Shown here piece by piece: positions 31,928 to 43,155 of a DNA stretch of 64,000 bases. Location: positions 1,858,001-1,922,000 of the forward strand of contig OX442322.1 of NCBI GenBank assembly GCA_949358305.1, in the 5' to 3' direction. Each line of letters opens with the position of its first letter. Position 1 is the stretch's first letter. The DNA is from Strigamia acuminata. Lineage: Eukaryota; Arthropoda; Chilopoda; Geophilomorpha; Linotaeniidae. The notes below the pieces were generated by a model that was given only the letters and a program-made list of their open reading frames with translations, searched no databases and had not been told where the DNA came from. Both the position numbers and the translations under genes were made by a program.

Positions 31928-33376
31928 AAGGCCATCCATAAATTACGTAACGCCTAAAGGGGGGGAGGGGGTTTCAAATTTTGTTACGGGTTGTTACTGT
32001 TAGGTCTCGCATCAATCAAAATGTTGAATAATTTATGTAAAATTCAATTAAATCAATTAGCAAATGTGCGCGCTAACAACAATACTTTGCAGCGCTTTGT
32101 TTAAAACAATATATATATATACGACGAAATATGTAGCAAAATAACAAGAAGAATCTTTACAACGAACGAACAAAATGTGTACAAAATTCATGTCTAAAAG
32201 ACAGAAGTGAAAACGAGCCAATTGCAAATAAATAGAGCATTTATTCTGTGCAGTAAAATCGGTTTTCATCTCCTTACAAATCTAACAAGTTGGCGACGAG
32301 TAAACAAAAAGCATTCGATTTGAGGATTCGAACCTATGGGCTGCCGAAACGAGCCACGTTGGTTGAGATATGTATCGTTGTTTGGTATATTATGTTTAAT
32401 ATTCAGAACTGATATTGCATTTTGATTTCCAGCAGTCGCAATGACTGATCCGTTGAAAACAACGTTAGCAACGACGTTGCCGCAAGCATCGTCGCTGTAT
32501 TCAAAGAACAAAAGTGCATCGGAGCCGACAGAGGAAAGCGCAACAAATCCAACGATATCAAAGGTTTCTGAAAAACCAAAAAGTGAATGGGAGGCAGCAA
32601 TCGAAATGAACATGACCGCAACAAACTTATCCGAGACGCTGTCGTTATCCAACATGATGAAAAGCGACAAAACGAAAAGCCACAAGTCGAAAAACGCAAT
32701 AAGTGCAACGACCACCGTAGCTTTGTTGTTTTGTAAAAACCAGAAAAAGACAAATGCGATCGTAGCTCCTGGAACGAGTGAACACTTGATTGATGGTAGC
32801 AGTATTTCAAGGACAAGCTTAGCGGACGTGACCTCGAATGATTGTAGTCTCGAGGTAGGAAAAGATGATTTGGACGTTTCGAACAAACACACTGCAGCGG
32901 CAAAAATCGAAAGAAAGGAAATCCTTTGCATTCAGCTTGATTCCGACGACGACGATTTTGAAAACAATACAATACCAAAAACGAATGGAAGTTCGAACCA
33001 AAGAAAGAACACAAATCCACAGCAGAAACAGAAATTAAATGAAATAGCGCACCTTTTCGCGTGCAAACAGAAAGTACCAAGCAAACAGGATTCAAGCGCA
33101 CAAATTAAGACGGATTTGAACATTCAGGATGCTTTGGGAAGATGAAGTTTAAAAAGTTAACTGAAATGCAAAAGTGTGAAAATTAATTTTTTAAATTTTA
33201 TTTTTAAATTAAAATTGAAAATTACTACTGAATTTTTATCAAAATTTGGGGGGGGAGATGTCAATTTCGTTACGTAATTTTCTAGAGGGGTGTGCAGATT
33301 TGTTACGACCTTGTTACAGGGGGGGGGGGGGGCTAAAAACGCAAAAATTTGCGTTACGTAATTAATGGACGGCCCC
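31928..33376. mobile_element. Harbinger-like element nested in the mariner-like element
   Basis: Ends GGCCATCCATAAATTACGTA (31930 on) and, reversed, GGCCGTCCATTAATTACGTA are inverted repeats of about 25 bp, followed inward by G-rich tracts. TTA flanks both sides (31925-31927, 33377-33379), fitting the 3-bp TWA duplication of PIF/Harbinger elements, although the first two bases of the ends differ. It carries one ORF. Confidence 0.68.
32441..33145 (+). CDS. Ser/Thr/Lys-rich protein with SIM-like motif, unknown
   Basis: 234 codons from an ATG in fair context (GTCGCAATGA). I do not recognise a family. It is hydrophilic, rich in Ser, Thr, Lys and Asn. The run EILCIQLDSDDDDFE near residues 160-175 looks like a SUMO-interaction motif: a hydrophobic core followed by Ser and acidic residues. 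Acceptor-like text TTGATTTCCAG lies 11 bp before the ATG, so an upstream exon is possible. Reverse-strand frames of similar length are hydrophobic and codon-poor and look like shadows. As the only ORF of the nested element it could be a second transposon protein comparable to the accessory protein of Harbinger elements. That is inference. Confidence 0.5.
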   Translation: MTDPLKTTLATTLPQASSLYSKNKSASEPTEESATNPTISKVSEKPKSEWEAAIEMNMTATNLSETLSLSNMMKSDKTKSHKSKNAISATTTVALLFCKNQKKTNAIVAPGTSEHLIDGSSISRTSLADVTSNDCSLEVGKDDLDVSNKHTAAAKIERKEILCIQLDSDDDDFENNTIPKTNGSSNQRKNTNPQQKQKLNEIAHLFACKQKVPSKQDSSAQIKTDLNIQDALGR

Positions 33377-33953
33377 TTACAAATTTCGCCAGAGATTTAC
33401 TTTATTATCAGATAAACAAAGTCACAAATTTTCAGCAAAAAAATTCATAGAAAAAAAATTAACCTATTCAAGAAAAAGCTTGCCCATAAATCCGTATAGC
33501 CAAGGATTAATCTTGTGATAAAATAATTATTGAGGCATTAAAAAAGGTAGTGGTTTTTCTTGTTTACTTGCAAAATGATGCACATTTGAATACGTTTATT
33601 TAAGTAATTCAGTATTTTTGTGATAGAAATTTAAGTTTTGTCACCATGGCTGGCTTTATTTTAGCTGAATTGTCTCCTTTTTAAAAAGAAAACATTTAAC
33701 TTAAGATGATTAAGATGAGTTGGATAGTACTAATTTGATGGTGCTCTACAACTTTGTAATTGACTTTTTTGCTCTAACCTGATTGGTTTAGAAGTTAGCA
33801 AGTAAATGGCCTTGAAAATAGCCTTCAAGGTCAAATTTGATGACATCATTGGATTGCTCTCACCCAACTTCCTTTATGATCGCTTCATCAAAGTTGGCCT
33901 AGATGCAATTGCTGAGGAAATATTTGAGGGAAACAGACTTTTCTTCCACCCTG

Positions 33954-34585
33954 TATATTTCCTGACAACAGAAAGTTATAGTGGGTTCTTGTTTTTGGTT
34001 ATTTGGTTCATGTCTCATGTCAAATAACTGTACTTGTAACCCGGGCATGGTTCTGCTTAACCATGCAGCTCCGTCAATTGAAGGCGAAGGTCGGACTACT
34101 CATGTTTCCGTCAACGGTCTCGCCGAGGATGCCAGCCTTGTGCGTACGGTGTTCTTCTGGCAGGACAACAGAGCCACGTGCGGTACCAAAGTATTCAGTT
34201 ACCGCGAGTAGCACTGTTACTGTACGAGATTGGTTCCATCACCTGATGGTGCCAAAACAGTCTGCATGCTTGGTAAAGAGCATGTAGTTACCGCAAGTAG
34301 CGCCAAGTGTTTGGCCAGCTGATTTCCGCGGTAATGGTGCCAACACAGTCTGTTTGCAAGTAGTACCTCGTGTGGATAATTCTGTTGTGCGGGGCTGCGA
34401 GCTATACCCCCTGTGTATCAGTACCGTCTACCACCGTACTGTTACATAGGGCATGCGTGATACGGGTCTACTCGACAAGACGAATTAAGACGGCAATTGT
34501 GTGTTGCGATGACTAACCCTAATATTTGACAGCCGATAGAAAAACTCAATTGTTTAACTTGAAGACAAGTTAACAACCAAAATAA
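33954..34585. other. noncoding stretch
   Basis: No gene recognised. A short phrase GGTGCCAA[A/C]ACAGTCTG occurs at 34248 and 34338, each next to GTAGTTACCGCAAGTAG-like text, a local imperfect duplication. Confidence 0.4.
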
Positions 34586-34925
34586 GTCACGAGACTTATT
34601 TAGTGACGACACTTATTTAGTCACGAGACTTATTTAGTCACGAGACTTATTTAGTCACGAGACTTATTTAGTCACGAGACTTATTTAGTCACGAGACTTA
34701 TTTAGTCACGAGACTTATTTAGTCACGAGACTTATTTAGTCACGAGACTTATTTAGTCACGAGACTTATTTAGTCACGAGACTTATTTAGTCACGAGACT
34801 TATTTAGTCACGAGACTTATTTAGTCACGAGACTTATTTAGTCACGAGACTTATTTAGTCACGAGACTTATTTAGTCACGAGACTTATTTAGTCACGAGA
34901 CTTATTTAGTCACGAGACTTATTTT
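34586..34925. repeat. 17-bp minisatellite, highly homogeneous
   Basis: About twenty head-to-tail copies of AGTCACGAGACTTATTT. Only the second copy is altered (AGTGACGACACTTATTT). The rest are identical, pointing to recent expansion or conversion. Confidence 0.95.
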
Positions 34926-35357
34926 GCATTACAACGAAACAATTCGTAACAATAAATTGAATACAATTTATTAATCAAATCATTTAAACTCACAATGTCA
35001 CGAATTAAATATAATTCGTAAGTGCAACCTTGGTGAATAAATGAATTCATTTATTCAAATCAATGTCTAACCTAAGTTGTGGCGGTGCAGACAAAGTCAA
35101 CCGCACCTCTCGGATCAACCCACGATGCCTTACACGAACCAGTTACACGATACGAACCAGGAACGCAAAGCCGACGAAAGCCGCGAGGACACAGCCAGCC
35201 CGGCTATCGCAGACGACATCTATAAACCTCGATCGAGCGGGTGTTCTGTCGTTCCCGAATCCAGGACACCACGGACACGTAATCTTATTATTTTAGGGCC
35301 ATTTGGCCACTTTATTGTATAGTTTAATTCATTATTTACACTGCTTGAAATTCCATA
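34926..35357. other. noncoding stretch
   Basis: No gene. TATAAACCTCGATCGAGCGG near 35220 resembles a promoter within an LTR, but no repeat partner was found. Confidence 0.35.
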
Positions 35358-35853
35358 TTGTTACGTGGCCAAATGACCAATGCTGACCACGTAACTGAGC
35401 TATTTATTTACTAATTTACACTGCTGACTTAAACCCAGCTAAACTAACAAAAAGTGAGGTAAATGAAGAGTCTGAGTTTGAGTTGAAATCTAAACAGTAT
35501 TCTTTATTCTTTTAATACAAATCATAAACATAAATCGTAAATACAAATCATAAGACTAAATCTAACTAAACCTAAATAAAATATGATTAACACTTCAGTT
35601 CAGATTGGAGGAAACGATTACACCACGCCAAATGCTGGCTGGTGTGAACCGCTTAAAAGCCCGGGATGGACTGAGTTCTCAGAGCCAAAGTGGCTCTTTT
35701 ATATTGAGATACCCCCCTCAGTTAATCAAAGTTGAACAGGCCGTGATGCAATCATCACGCACGCTGTCTAGTGATAGATTTTAGTAACTTTAACAATATT
35801 TGCGCTGGTTTGAGACGGTCGGCAGACGACGCGACTCAACCGCATGACAACTC
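35358..35853 (-). repeat. LTR-like segment (gypsy type)
   Basis: Read on the minus strand it starts TGTCATGCGG right after the purine tract AGAAGAGGGAG, has TATAAAAG near 35704 and AATAAAG near 35500, and ends CCACGTAACA at 35358: promoter, poly(A) signal and ends in LTR order. The CACGTAACA end and the TTCTTTATTC area resemble the segment ending at 13491. No second copy to prove it. Confidence 0.55.
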
Positions 35854-36237
35854 CCTCTTCTAATTTTTTGGTTTCCAAAAACCAAAGTAATTTTGAAGTT
35901 AAACTAATTTAATGTTAATCATACCTAAAATTTTGACTTCTAAATAATCAAAATATGAGTCCCACCCCAGTGTTAATCATATCTTTCACAAAACAAAATT
36001 AAATCTCAACATTTTAATTTTTAAAACAATCATAGTGAAATTTCAGCACTTGTTAATCAAAATTACACAAAATAACACTTTTTGGATTTTTCTTCTACCT
36101 TATATTACTTTTTTTCTAAGTTTTTTCCAATGTTTTCTATAAAATTATAAATTTACGTTTTTAACTAAAATACACAAAAAAAATTTTAAGTTAAATTAAA
36201 TTAAAATTTCACACAAGAGGAGGTTTAAGCTTCTCTG
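35854..36237. other. A/T-rich noncoding stretch
   Basis: No gene seen. It lies between the LTR-like segment and the end of the Ulp1-like pseudogene. Confidence 0.4.
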
Positions 36238-38120
36238 CTAATTCCTCAAACGGCTCCAGCTTCTTCTGGGCCAGCTCATACGGTGGCGCAGATGAATTGG
36301 GTGCTCATGTCGCATCCAATCCCTGTCCATCAAATAGCGGCGCGCGAAGTACAGCACAGTGGGGTCGCAGGAATCCTCATCCAGTTGCTGCATCCTTGGC
36401 GGGTCCCACTGCGCTATCGTACACGGGAAATAAATCCCGGCACTCGTCAAACAATTGTGAACGGCTTCTTAATGGTCGCACTTCTTGATGTCCAAAGGGC
36501 CAGATGGGTCATATAAAATGACGTTAGTTGGAATCTGCGACCAATCAATAACGAAGAGTTGTCAGTGATCTCCGTTCGGAACTGGAAGAATTCAAATAAA
36601 TTTTCTTGTCATTGTCCGATCTTGTTGAATCCATTTAACTGCAGAAATGAACGTCTTGTGGCTCATCATCAAGGCTACCAACTCCACGGTGAAATAACAA
36701 AAGTTCTTAAATTCCATCGTGAGCAGTTCAAGATATGCGTTAATAACGCTGGTATGTACCCAGGATCCTCTCTCCGGTTCCAAGCTACCCAGCGCTGCCA
36801 TCTCGAAATTTGTAATAATGATCGGCGCTTCTCCGAACATTCTCATCGCGGCATCATCTTGTGGCTTCCACTTAAAGTCCAAGCTGCAGTGCTACCAATC
36901 GCTTGTCGTCGTCCATTCGCACTTCATAGGAATATAAGACTGGTGGAAGATCGATGTAAGGATCTGCTCTCGCTTTTTGGATATTTTTGCGAATTATGGT
37001 CTCGTGCATAAGTAAATTATCCGCAGCCCTAAACCAAGCCTCGTAAACAACCTTTCCGTCCTTTCCTTTCAGCGCTTCTTTGCCAACTGCAACCGCCATG
37101 TTCCGTTGCTTTTGACGGAGTTCTTGTAGTCGTTTCGTGTTGCGATCGATATTCTTAGTCATTTGTTTTTGCATCGCCTTTATTCCTTTCTCAGAAAATT
37201 TCTGCTTTTCCGTCTTGACTTTCTGCCTTTTCATCTTTTCACCCGCCTTCCGTTTTTCGATCTTATGGCGTCAAAGGGCGATCGTGAACTTTCGGGGCCT
37301 GCCTTTACTCTTTTCCATCTGAAAATGGCCGCTCATACTTGACAAAATCTGTCAGCTCACGTATCATCGTTGAACATGAAGCTGTCGCTCCTTCCTCAAT
37401 TTGTTCTAGGCGAGATTCACAGGTGAACAAATTCGCAAGTCGAGTTGACGCGCCTGTACAAGTTGAAGTAGCATCGTCTTCGTCTTCTGACTCGTGAATT
37501 TGTACGTGCTCAAACTTGTTGGTCATTTCCTCCATTCGTGCCTTAAATAATATCAAATTAAATATTAAAATTCAGTTAACCGATAATCAAACAGATCCTA
37601 AATTAATTCTAATTGAATTCCAACTTAATATCCAATTTATCTATTGTGATTATTATTCAAATCAATGGCTATGAATTAATTAAATATGCAGTGTAAAATT
37701 TCTAAGTTTAATAATTCTAGTGCAGCTTTCTCAAAATTATCCACGCTGGTTTTGTTTCAAACTCTTCAAATCCCGCAATATAAATCTTCAGCTCATTTGT
37801 TCAAAATTATTCATTGTTACTTACAAATTCTTCCGAAATCAAATTATCAAGTTCAACTTGAGCCTTATCTCCAGTCACAACAATATGCTTGTGTTCCTTT
37901 TGACAAAACTCAGTAGAAAGAAGTGTGATTGCACCGATCCTGCTTTCGTAGGCGGCGTGACCGGAAACTGCCAACTACAGGTGGCTGCGCATGCTCGTCG
38001 TTGTCAACAGCACTCGCGACACCTGGTGACGGCTCTGATAGTTGATTTTTCTGTGTTTTCACCGGAAGTTCATTCTCAAATAAGCCTAGTAATGATATTT
38101 GATCAGCATCGTCGATGAAA
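36238..38120 (-). pseudogene. Ulp1 (C48)-like cysteine protease gene, broken
   Basis: On the minus strand a basic coiled region (37298-36870, starting MEKSKGRPRKFT with a GRP core like an AT-hook) leads into a Ulp1-like domain. This has SWVHTSVINAYLELL, then NGDH (catalytic His), VIDWSQIPTNVILYDPSG (Asp) and QQLDEDSCDPTVLYFARR (oxyanion Gln and nucleophilic Cys), ending RLRN at 36238. The triad is recognisable, but the frame has a TGA after KFI, another after NGDH, one after KKCDH, one near 37276 and a frameshift near 36875. Upstream exon-like pieces are 37556-37305 and about 38120-37910, separated by A/T-rich intron-like DNA. The family removes SUMO or related modifiers. Transposons often carry such genes. 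Confidence 0.68.
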
Positions 38121-38563
38121 CATTCCGTAGCTGCAGAAACAGGTTTGTTTGACGAATTTACATTGTTTTTCGTGATGGTCACCGGACAGGAAGCGCGATT
38201 TCCAGGCGATGTGGACTCTGACACGGACTACAAAGAACCACTACCACCGGACGAGGCTCAATTTCTCCATCGATACTTGCTACGCGTTCGAGGAGAAGCG
38301 AGGAAGAACTCGGAGGCTGCCAACCTACGCCACAAGAAGTGGTACGATCGGAACGACGGCCCCACGTATTCAAACCTGGAGATTGGGTCACTGTCAAAAG
38401 TCGGACTCTGTCGTCGGCAGGCAAACAAGTAAGTTCGGGTTTCCAACACCGAACTGGAGGCGTGTACCTGTTGCATCGCCTCCTTGGACCAAACACTGTG
38501 CTTTTAATGGACGAAAATGGGAACATCTCACAGCCAATTCATGTGGCGGATCTCCGCCACTAG
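38121..38563 (+). pseudogene. Ty3/gypsy integrase C-terminal fragment
   Basis: Plus-strand frames give FFVMVTGQEARFPGD (end of the integrase core), FLHRYLLRVRGEARKNSEAA, KKWYDR, then after a frame change FKPGDWVTVKSRTLSSAGKQ, GVYLLHRLLGPNTVLLMDENG and a stop at about 38561. This is the usual gypsy tail with its GDWV module. It is truncated on the left and abuts Copia-2 on the right. Confidence 0.8.
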
Positions 38564-38624
38564 TACCAAGCAGCGGAGCCAAAACCAGAAGTGGAAGTCT
38601 CCGACATCACCAGTGACCTGAGGA

Positions 38625-39421
38625 TGGCGAACTATGCGGTTTCACACATATCAATGGAAAAAACTGAAACTGTAGATGATTACTGTAATCGAGCACAAGG
38701 ATTACGACAATGCTATCTACAAGCTGGAGGAGTAATGGAAAAACAGAATTAATCTTTCACATAAAGAATGGACTGAGGAGAGAGTTCCAGAACGCTAAAC
38801 AAGCATTGAATTTTCAAAAAGGATTAAAAATGGCCGATTTACGAAGCGGGCTAAAGCTGTGCGAAGGGGAAAAACAAAATAACAATAAAAAATCCACAGA
38901 GAACATACAAAAGGCCAGAGAGAATAGAAACATAATTTGCTATAACTGCTCAGGCAGGGGCCATTACAAAAGATTGTCGCAGCAAGCAAAAATGTTATAA
39001 TTGCGGACGGCCAGGGCAATTGGCAGCAGACTGCAAAGATGAGAAAAAACCCGACAGTGACAGCAACAGAGGTCGTGGCAGAGGAAGAGGAAACTTTGGA
39101 AATAGAGGAAGAGGAAGAGGGCAAAAACAAAACGTGATGACAGCAGTTGAGAAGCCAAACAAGCTTATTTGTGAAGAAATAGCTGAAAAAATATGGAAAA
39201 CTGAATTTAAGAGAAACAAAGATGGCGACCTGATCCCACGTGAAACTTTAGTTGCAACAGGGCGAAAAATCAAGATTTGCAACTGTGTGGAAAATGATAA
39301 AGAATTGAAAATAGAAAGATCAATGATGGTAAAAGAAATACAAGAAAAAACAGATGAGAAAGAACACCATACTGAGTGGATATCAGATTCGGGGGCAACG
39401 AGCCACATTACAAAAGAATGA
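38625..39421 (+). pseudogene. Copia-2 gag and start of protease
   Basis: Gag helices (ETVDDYCNRAQGLRQCYLQ) are followed by two CCHC-type knuckles near 38940-39035, the second with Gln in place of His (CYNCGRPGQLAADC), then an RG-rich tract RGRGRGNFGNRGRGRGQ, and the protease motif WISDSGATSHITKE just before an in-frame TGA (39419-39421). A frameshift lies in the first knuckle near 38970, and a TAA interrupts gag near 38750. The RG tract is unusual and would bind RNA. Confidence 0.82.
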
Positions 39422-39424
39422 GAT

Positions 39425-40690
39425 TTGTTGATGAATGTGCGTGCGGATGGCAGGGAAATTGAAACTGCATCAGGAATCACGAGCACCGATGCAATTGGAG
39501 ACATGAAAATTAGCCATGATGAAGGAAGAATAGAAACATTACTAAAAAATGTTTTGTACGTACCAGGCATCTCAGACAATTTATTATCTGTGCCAAAAAT
39601 GACAGATAACAAATTTGTGGTTGTGTATGACAAGGAAGAGGTACGAATTGCACATAAAACTGAAGTGGAAATTGCATTTAACGATTATGCGATGCGTGGA
39701 AAGCGAATAGGCGACAGATATATTGTCAAAACTCAAGCAACATCCATGGAAAGCGGATTTACAGCCAAAGAAAAAATAAAAACATGGCATTGCAGAATGG
39801 GACATGTAAATTTTCATTCAATAGATGAGATGAGGAACAAAAATGCAGTAAGAGGAATAGAATACAAAGATGGACCGGATAACCAAATATGCGACGTGTG
39901 CATAATGAGTAAAATGAAAAAACGATCGCGAAAAGGAATAAATGAGAGACAATCGACAACAATAAACGAATTGTTACACGTAGACTTGATGGGACCTTTA
40001 AATCCTAAAACACCCACGGGAAATAAATACATAATGATTATAGTCAATTATTTTTTGAGAAAAATGGACATAACATTGTTAAAACACAAGAATGAAGCAG
40101 AAAATGCCATAAAGACGTTAATTGAAAGATGGGAACGACAAAAAGAGAAGAAAGTAAAATTTCTCAGATCAGACAACAGAGGTGAATTCACATCAGATGT
40201 ATTTGAAAAATGGTTGACGGACAGAGGAATACATCACCAGCTGACAACGGCACACACGCCAGAGAGCAACTCCGTCGTTGAAAGACTGAACAGGACAGTA
40301 ATGAAAATGATCCGGTGTTTACTAAAGGACTCAGAATTGCCGAAATATTTTTGGGGCGAAGCGGCGTTGACGGCGATGAAAATTCAAAACCATTGTGTAA
40401 CCAAAGTACACGAATTGACGCCGGAAGAAGTATGGTCTGAATACAAACCCAGCGCGGCTTACTTTAAAAGATTTGGGTGCACAGCATTCATGTTGGACAA
40501 AAGAAAAAAGAAGAAATTGGATGACAGATCAACAATAGAAGTATTTATTGGCTATGCGACGAACAGAAAAGCCTACAGAATTTATGATATCAAAGCAGAC
40601 TGTGTGAGGGAAACATCAGATGTAAAATTTGATGAGACAGAAAATGGCGTACACAGATGGAAAAACAAAAAAGAAGAAGAAAAAACGAAG
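39425..40690 (+). pseudogene. Copia-2 protease end and integrase
   Basis: Same frame as the upstream segment. Pre-integrase TWHCRMGHVNFHSIDEM with CDVCIMSK, then integrase HVDLMGPL, FLRSDNRGEF and SVVERLNRT. The second Asp and the Glu are 35 residues apart, so the DD35E set is kept. The VDDYSR-like box reads VNYFLRK. The GKP linker KRFGCTAFM and IGYATNRKAYRIYD follow. The frame is cut by the GTCGAC-rich insertion after EEEKTK. Confidence 0.85.
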
Positions 40691-41586
40691 CCGGGTTGTT
40701 TAGTCGACTTTCACTTAGTCGACGCCGTTTAGTCGACGCCGTTTAGTCGACAAGGCCACTTAGTCGACAAGTATTGTCGACTAAGTGGCCTTGTCGACTA
40801 AACGGCGTCGACTAAACGGCGTCGACTAAACGGCGTCGACTAAACGGCGTCGACTAAGTGAAAGTCGTAATGGAAAGTGAAATGAGACGAGTATTGTCGA
40901 CGAAGTGGCCTTGTCAACAATACTCGTCATTGATTTGAATAATATCACGAATGGTGGAACCAAAACCTATGATTTGCTATACCTAAAACGTTGTACTGTC
41001 ACATGTAGGCAATCCTCATCATTAACAACTTGTTTTAAAGAGTTAACGTTGAAGCACTACCTGAGATTGAGCCGTCTAAGTTTGATTGTTCAATAGCAGA
41101 AATGAATGATTTGATAGAGAAATGCCCAACTTGGATTGGTTCAAACAGTGTTAAATATTTGAAAGTGCATGTGGTTCTAAGTTAATGTCAAAGACATTTT
41201 GTCAGTTCCTGGTTAAATCTACAGACATTACATTTGAAATTTGAATACGGTTTCAATTGTGATGAAATGATGATGGCTGATTCAATCCACAAAAGTTCAA
41301 TTACGAAGTTGGTAATTGAATAAGGACTTTACCTTCCATCCATAGACTTATTTAAACACATGAACAAAACGTTCGTCGACAAACTGTCACGTCGACAAAA
41401 CGTGCGTCGACAAACTGTACCGTCGACAAGACGGCACCAAGCAGTTGGTCGACTAAGCGACCGAAAAAATTCCGTCGTCAAAACGTTTGTCGACAAAACG
41501 ACTTGTCGACAAAATGATCGCTTTTTGCGACCTGTCGACTAAACGACCGTCGACTAAACGACCGTCGACTAAACGATCTGACCCGG
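40691..41586. mobile_element. GTCGAC-repeat element inserted in Copia-2
   Basis: About 0.9 kb between the integrase and reverse transcriptase parts of Copia-2. Both ends are arrays of GTCGAC-centred words: TTTAGTCGACGCCG on the left, GTCGACTAAACGACC on the right, with CCGGGT...TTTAGTCGAC as inverted termini. At 40735-40865 a left-side copy is itself inverted (GTCGACTAAACGGC four times). The middle (40900-41340) is A/T-rich with no recognised gene. AAAAAACG stands near both junctions, but not as a clean duplication. Confidence 0.75.
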
Positions 41587-43034
41587 AAAAAACGGCACCA
41601 CCCACGGCAGATGACAGTTCAGATGAAGAAGAAACCATTGATCTGCATACAGATGAACAAGCGGAAATTAACAATCAAGATGAGCACAATCTAGAAGAAG
41701 GTAGCAACGGGGATAATGAACAATTATCAGAAAATGATGAGAACATTGATGAAGAAAATACAGAGACAAACAACGAGATACAAGAAAACAATAGAAACTC
41801 CACAGAAGATGACGACAACACAGATGAAGACAAAACACAACAAAACGTGAATCAAGAACAAAATAAGAAAGGAAGACCAAAAGGAACAACTAAAGAAAAA
41901 ATTAAAAAAGAAACAAAGTGTGAAAGAAAACAAAATGAAGAAACATTACAAGACCAAGGAGTAAGAAGATCACAAAGATTAAAAATCAAAATTTCTGTAA
42001 AATTGACGCAAGAAATGCAGATACCAAAATCATACAAAGAAGCAATGAAAAGTGATCAAAAAGACAAATGGCATGACGCAATGGAGGAGAAAATGAAGGA
42101 AATGAAGTGATTGGACGTATGGAAGTTGGAGAAACGAATTGAGGGAAGAAAAAGATGTAAATGGGTCTACCGATATAAACCAAATGAAGAAGGAACAGAA
42201 GGACGATTTAGAGCGAGATTAGTCGCAAATGGATGTTCACAAACTTACGGCGTTGACGTGGACAAAACATATTCACCAGTCATCAGAATTGAATCCGTCA
42301 GATTTATTTTTGCATTTGCAGCAAAACACGGAAAAATCGTACGATTACACGACGTAAAAACAGCGTATTTGAACGCAAAATTGAAGGAAAAGATATGGAT
42401 GGAACAACCTGAGGGATTCAAGGAAAAAGAGAGAAAAGATGAAATTTGCTATTTAATACGAAGCATATACGGACTAAAACAAAGTGGACGAACTTGGAAT
42501 GAGCTAATTGACCAAACATTGAAATCAATGGGACTAAAGCAATCCAAGGATGATGAATGTTTGTATTATATATTCATTGAAGTTAATTATATGATAATTG
42601 GATTACACGTGGATGACATGTTATAAGTGGCAAGCAATATAACATTTGAAAACAAGATTTTGGAAAAACTAAGAAAGGCAGTAAATCTAGTTACCCTAGG
42701 AGACGCAAAAACTGTTTTAGGAATGCAACTAGAACAAACAAAAGTAAAAATTTTCGTGCATCAGAAAGCATACGTACCGAAATTACTGGAAATGTACAGC
42801 CTAGACAAATGCAACGGCGCAAAGTCCCCGGGAGAACCAAACCAAAACATTGATGAATGCCAAGAAAGCGAAAAAACGGATAAGAAAATGTACCAAGAAC
42901 TGTTAGGAAGATTACTATACTTGGCAACGCACACCAGACCAGATCTAAGTTTCACGCTTGGAAATTTATCGCGTTACAACCAGGAACCGAGAGAAATACA
43001 TCTGGAAGGATTAAAAAGAGTTCTACGTTATCTC
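41587..43034 (+). pseudogene. Copia-2 linker and reverse transcriptase
   Basis: A long acidic linker (DSSDEEETIDLHTDEQ to about 41850) leads to KKGRPKGTTK and RRSQRLKIK. Copia reverse transcriptase follows: KWHDAMEEKMKEMK, CKWVYRYKPNEEG, FRARLVANGCSQTYG, LHDVKTAYLNAKL, LHVDDML (active-site DD present), then TRPDLSFTLGNLSRY and VLRYL. In-frame stops occur at 42108-42110 and 42624-42626. The element at 43035 interrupts it, and RNase H resumes at 49630. Confidence 0.88.
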
Positions 43035-43155
43035 TAAGCTTGTTAACGGATCGGATCGGTGCGGATCCACCGGTAATCCGCATCCGATCCGAATTTCGCG
43101 GATTGGCGGAAAGGCAATCCGATCCGATCCGTGCGGATGAACCGCACAATCCGGA

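Larger units (their letters stand above)
31283..33953. mobile_element. mariner-like element with about 290-bp TIRs
   Basis: Left arm 31283-31572 and right arm 33664-33953 are long inverted repeats whose outer ends are CAGGGTGG and CCACCCTG, flanked by TA (31281-31282, 33954-33955), as in Tc1/mariner. Shared blocks include GAGCACCATCAAATTAG, TAGAAGTTAGCAAG (inverted) and CCAATGATGTCATCAAATTTGA. No mariner transposase is present. The interior is occupied by a second element. Another right end of this family lies at 61330-61612. Confidence 0.88.

Noticed and set aside
32324-32356. Exact RNA polymerase III B-box word GGTTCGAATCC on the minus strand, suggesting a tRNA or SINE
   Set aside because: The only A-box-like text lies about 9 bp away, far too close, and no tRNA fold can be drawn around it.
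32266-33101. Minus-strand frames of 221 and 232 codons opposite the ORF at 32441-33145
   Set aside because: Hydrophobic, overlapping each other, and explained as antisense of an A- and S/T-rich coding strand.
34586-34925. Regular short repeats resembling a CRISPR array
   Set aside because: The 17-bp units are contiguous with no spacers. The same holds for the arrays at 2099, 30466, 59108 and 60640. The setting is eukaryotic.
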